A DNA stretch of 40,792 nt, taken from Acidobacteriota bacterium (GTDB lineage Bacteria; Acidobacteriota; UBA6911). The position numbers and the translations under genes are program-made. Below are positions 38,834 to 40,792 of this stretch, one piece after another. Each line of letters opens with the position of its first letter. Position 1 is the stretch's first letter. The DNA lies in assembly GCA_017860135.1 (NCBI GenBank), contig JAFNAG010000010.1, positions 1-40,792 of the forward strand. The letters run 5' to 3'. The notes under the pieces are model-generated. The model was not told where the DNA came from, made no database searches, and saw only the letters and a program-made list of their open reading frames with translations.

Positions 38834-40213
38834 TTACTCGAGGTGCGCGGATCCACAGGAATCAGCAGCTGTTTTAGGTTTTCGCGGACGACGGGCAGCT
38901 CCGTGCTTGCCGCTGAACCTGGGCCACCGAAAACCGTAGAAGGCGACAAAAGCAAAACAGGCCAGCGGCACGATGAAGCCGCGGGACATGTCGAATTCGT
39001 CTGCTACATAGCCCATGAGCTTGGGCAGCAGCGCCCCTCCCATGATTGCCATAACTATGAACGCCGAGGCCTTCTTCGCTCTGGCGCCCAATCCGAAGAT
39101 GCCCAGTGCAAAAATGGTAGGGAACATGATCGACATGAAGAAGTAACTCAGGAAAACGCATGCCACCGAAATCCAGCCCAACTTTATAAAAACAACAAAG
39201 CAGACGGCCACATTCAGCAGTCCATACAGGCCCAGGACCTTGTGTGCCGCATACTTCCTGAGGATTCCCGCCCCGGTAAACCGGCCGATCAGAAAGCACA
39301 CGAATGCAAGAGATGCCAGGGTGGAGGCCCCCTGGTCGCTGATGCGCAACAAACCGTCGCTGCCGGTCTCGAGAAGGCTCTTGATCAATCCCGACTTGAG
39401 CGCCTCGGGGATCGGCGGGACTTGAGACGTCATGTAGTTGATGAAAAAGCTGAAAATGCCGGCCTGCGCCGCCACGTATAAAAACTGCGCGGCCACGGCG
39501 AGTGTGAAATGCGGGTGCGACCAAATGGAATGGGCGGCATCCGGTGCGGATGCATCGGGGTTATAGTCGTCCTCGGTCTTTATGTCGGGCACGTTCGCAA
39601 AATAGAAAACGACAGCCAATAGAACAACAACAACCGCAACCCCGGCGTACGGAATCCAAAGCGTCTGGCTGCCGGTGCTGTTCCCCAGCGCATCCTTGGA
39701 ATAAAAGAACAGCCCCCCTGCTATGGGTCCAAAGATCCATCCGATGCCGTTGCAGGATTGGGCGAGATTGATGCGAGTGGCGGCGTAACGTGTCGGTCCA
39801 AGAACGGTCGTGTAGGGATTGGCGATCGTCTCCAGAAATGTCAGGCCTGCGGCTATGAGGCAGACTCCGAGCAGGAAGGCCCAGAAGGCGGCGATTTTTG
39901 TCGCGGGGATAAACCAGAATCCGCCCGCAGCCACCATCAGCAGACCTGTGATGATCCCCGCTTTATACCCCAGTCGGGAAGCCAGCCACCCCGCCGGCAT
40001 CGCCATCAGGAAGTATCCGAGGTAGTGGGCGAATTGCACCCAGGCGGACTGCGCCAGAGTGAGATGGAGTTGCTGCTGAAAGTGCTTGTCCATCACATCG
40101 ATCATGCCGTTGCAGAAACCCCAGAGGAGGAATAGCGAACTGACCAGACCGAACGTGAAAGCCAGGTTCTTGCCGTCCTCTGTTCTGAAGAGCGCTTTCT
40201 TATTTGTCTCCAT
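38834..40213 (-). CDS. fucP: FHS-family sugar:H+ symporter (FucP-like)
   Basis: The 459-residue protein has about 12 membrane segments. The N-terminal part matches the fucose/galactose/glucose permease family: FLLWGFCNGMIDVMDKHFQ, AHYLGYFLMAMPAGWLASRLGYKAGI and LTFLETIANPYTTVLGP. It imports a hexose or deoxyhexose, possibly L-fucose, with protons across the inner membrane. No fucose isomerase, kinase or aldolase genes are in the window, so the substrate is open; a hexose symporter role is equally possible. The tail after the last membrane segment is short and basic (GKHGAARRPRKPK). Only a weak ribosome-binding site precedes the ATG. Confidence 0.88.
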   Translation of the reverse strand: METNKKALFRTEDGKNLAFTFGLVSSLFLLWGFCNGMIDVMDKHFQQQLHLTLAQSAWVQFAHYLGYFLMAMPAGWLASRLGYKAGIITGLLMVAAGGFWFIPATKIAAFWAFLLGVCLIAAGLTFLETIANPYTTVLGPTRYAATRINLAQSCNGIGWIFGPIAGGLFFYSKDALGNSTGSQTLWIPYAGVAVVVVLLAVVFYFANVPDIKTEDDYNPDASAPDAAHSIWSHPHFTLAVAAQFLYVAAQAGIFSFFINYMTSQVPPIPEALKSGLIKSLLETGSDGLLRISDQGASTLASLAFVCFLIGRFTGAGILRKYAAHKVLGLYGLLNVAVCFVVFIKLGWISVACVFLSYFFMSIMFPTIFALGIFGLGARAKKASAFIVMAIMGGALLPKLMGYVADEFDMSRGFIVPLACFAFVAFYGFRWPRFSGKHGAARRPRKPKTAADSCGSAHLE

Positions 40214-40230
40214 TCTGATTCCAGTAGAGG

Positions 40231-40286
40231 GGGATCGGGGTCGGACCGACCGAAGTTAGGGATCGGGGTCGGACCGACCGAAGTTA
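40231..40286. repeat. Perfect 28-base tandem duplication
   Basis: Two identical 28-base units (40231-40258 and 40259-40286) each contain GTCGG-A-CCGAC, an odd palindrome, followed by CGAAGTTA. They lie just upstream of the symporter start. The core GGGGTCGGACC also opens the second unit of the repeat at 19264. Confidence 0.7.
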
Positions 40287-40573
40287 CATTGGCTAAACAG
40301 AATAGTCCTTGCCGAGGGCCCAGAATGCGGCTTGCGCACGACTTTTGGCCCTGCTTTTTCGTTCTAACGCATTTGCCAGCCGTGACTGCCCTGCTGCGCG
40401 GCTCGAGTTCACTCAGTCCGAGCCTATGAGCTACGGTCGGCTGCTCCAATCGACTGGCCGCACCCTCACGCACCTCAGAACTTCGGCGACCTCGTGTTCC
40501 GGCAATAAGAATGACACCCGGCTATCGTGTCTCCTGCCGCCGGCGGACGACAATCCTGATCCCGGACCCGGGT
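40287..40573. other. Spacer without a recognisable gene
   Basis: Open frames exist on both strands but none resembles a protein family or has a good start. A short palindromic stretch around CCCGGACCCGGG lies near 40560. Nothing else is supported here. Confidence 0.4.
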
Positions 40574-40792
40574 CTAGCGGGGTGGGGTCTGTGTTGGATA
40601 AATGACCAGAATCTTTTTCCCGGGGGCGGACCAGTCGCATGTAATCCACTGATTTTTATTCTTGCTGGTATGATTTTTACCGGCATCTTCGTCCGTTCGG
40701 ATTTCAACTCCTCCATACTTGGTGCTGAAAGGAAACATGTTAAAGATATTTGAATAACCCGAGAGCTTGGCGGTCAAAGTGACGTCGTAGGT
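40574..40792 (-). CDS. C-terminal part of an unknown protein (partial)
   Basis: The frame is open from the right edge to a TAG at 40574-40576, giving 72 residues that begin TYDVTLTAKLSGYSNIF and end KKILVIYPTQTPPR. The A+T content is higher than in neighbouring genes. There is no membrane segment; alternating polar residues suggest a beta-rich, possibly exported domain. No family is recognised, and a chance frame is possible since only the end is visible. Confidence 0.35.
   Translation of the reverse strand, partial: TYDVTLTAKLSGYSNIFNMFPFSTKYGGVEIRTDEDAGKNHTSKNKNQWITCDWSAPGKKILVIYPTQTPPR

Noticed and set aside
40102-40473. Minus-strand open frame of 123 codons overlapping the start of the FucP-like gene
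   Set aside because: It overlaps the symporter in another frame, crosses the tandem repeats and has no domain or convincing start.

Overview
The window is high-GC bacterial DNA. Its gene content points to an acidobacterium-like organism: a CadC-type winged helix fused to a Ser/Thr kinase, a second kinase with TolB-like and TPR parts, secreted PD40 propeller proteins, a SpoIIE-type phosphatase, and M14 and M16 peptidases. This is inferred from architecture only; there is no rRNA or other marker gene. Many short intergenic palindromes and decayed genes suggest a soil-type, repeat-rich genome.

Left part (1-11.5 kb). After the end of a small membrane protein, a 1088-residue leftward protein combines winged helix, kinase, membrane segment, PEGA, formylglycine-enzyme-like and alpha/beta-hydrolase domains. 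Rightward of it lies a tandem family of secreted PD40 propellers: two intact genes and one pseudogene whose start codon and signal peptide are gone and whose 3' end runs into a truncated VapC toxin gene. Palindromic elements of one family separate these units. A second kinase follows, with a KefB/C-type cation:proton antiporter directly behind it. A second repeat family sits at the 3' ends of both kinase genes.

Middle part (11.5-23 kb). A MITE-like element with long terminal inverted repeats precedes an overlapping operon for a tripartite heavy-metal RND efflux pump (TolC-like, membrane-fusion protein, CzcA-like). Then come an unknown protein, an exported DinB-like protein, a membrane-bound SpoIIE/PP2C phosphatase (leftward), a pirin and a stand-alone response-regulator receiver (leftward).

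Right part (23-40.8 kb). A class I photolyase overlaps the start of a lipoprotein GH2 glycosidase. Leftward genes encode an M14 metallopeptidase, a Gfo/Idh/MocA oxidoreductase and an RHH/PIN toxin-antitoxin pair. A rightward M16 peptidase pair has one subunit with zinc ligands and one without. A frameshifted cutC follows, then a lemA-TPM-TPM cluster whose first TPM gene carries an out-of-frame deletion, then a leftward FucP-like sugar symporter. A partial gene enters from the right edge.

How the genes fit together: the clearest units are the metal pump, the M16 pair, the toxin-antitoxin pair and the LemA/TPM cluster. The two kinases flanking secreted propellers could be a signalling neighbourhood, but that is inference. 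No phage, CRISPR array, tRNA or rRNA was seen. The most unusual items are the multi-domain kinase and the several families of short repeats that sit at gene ends.
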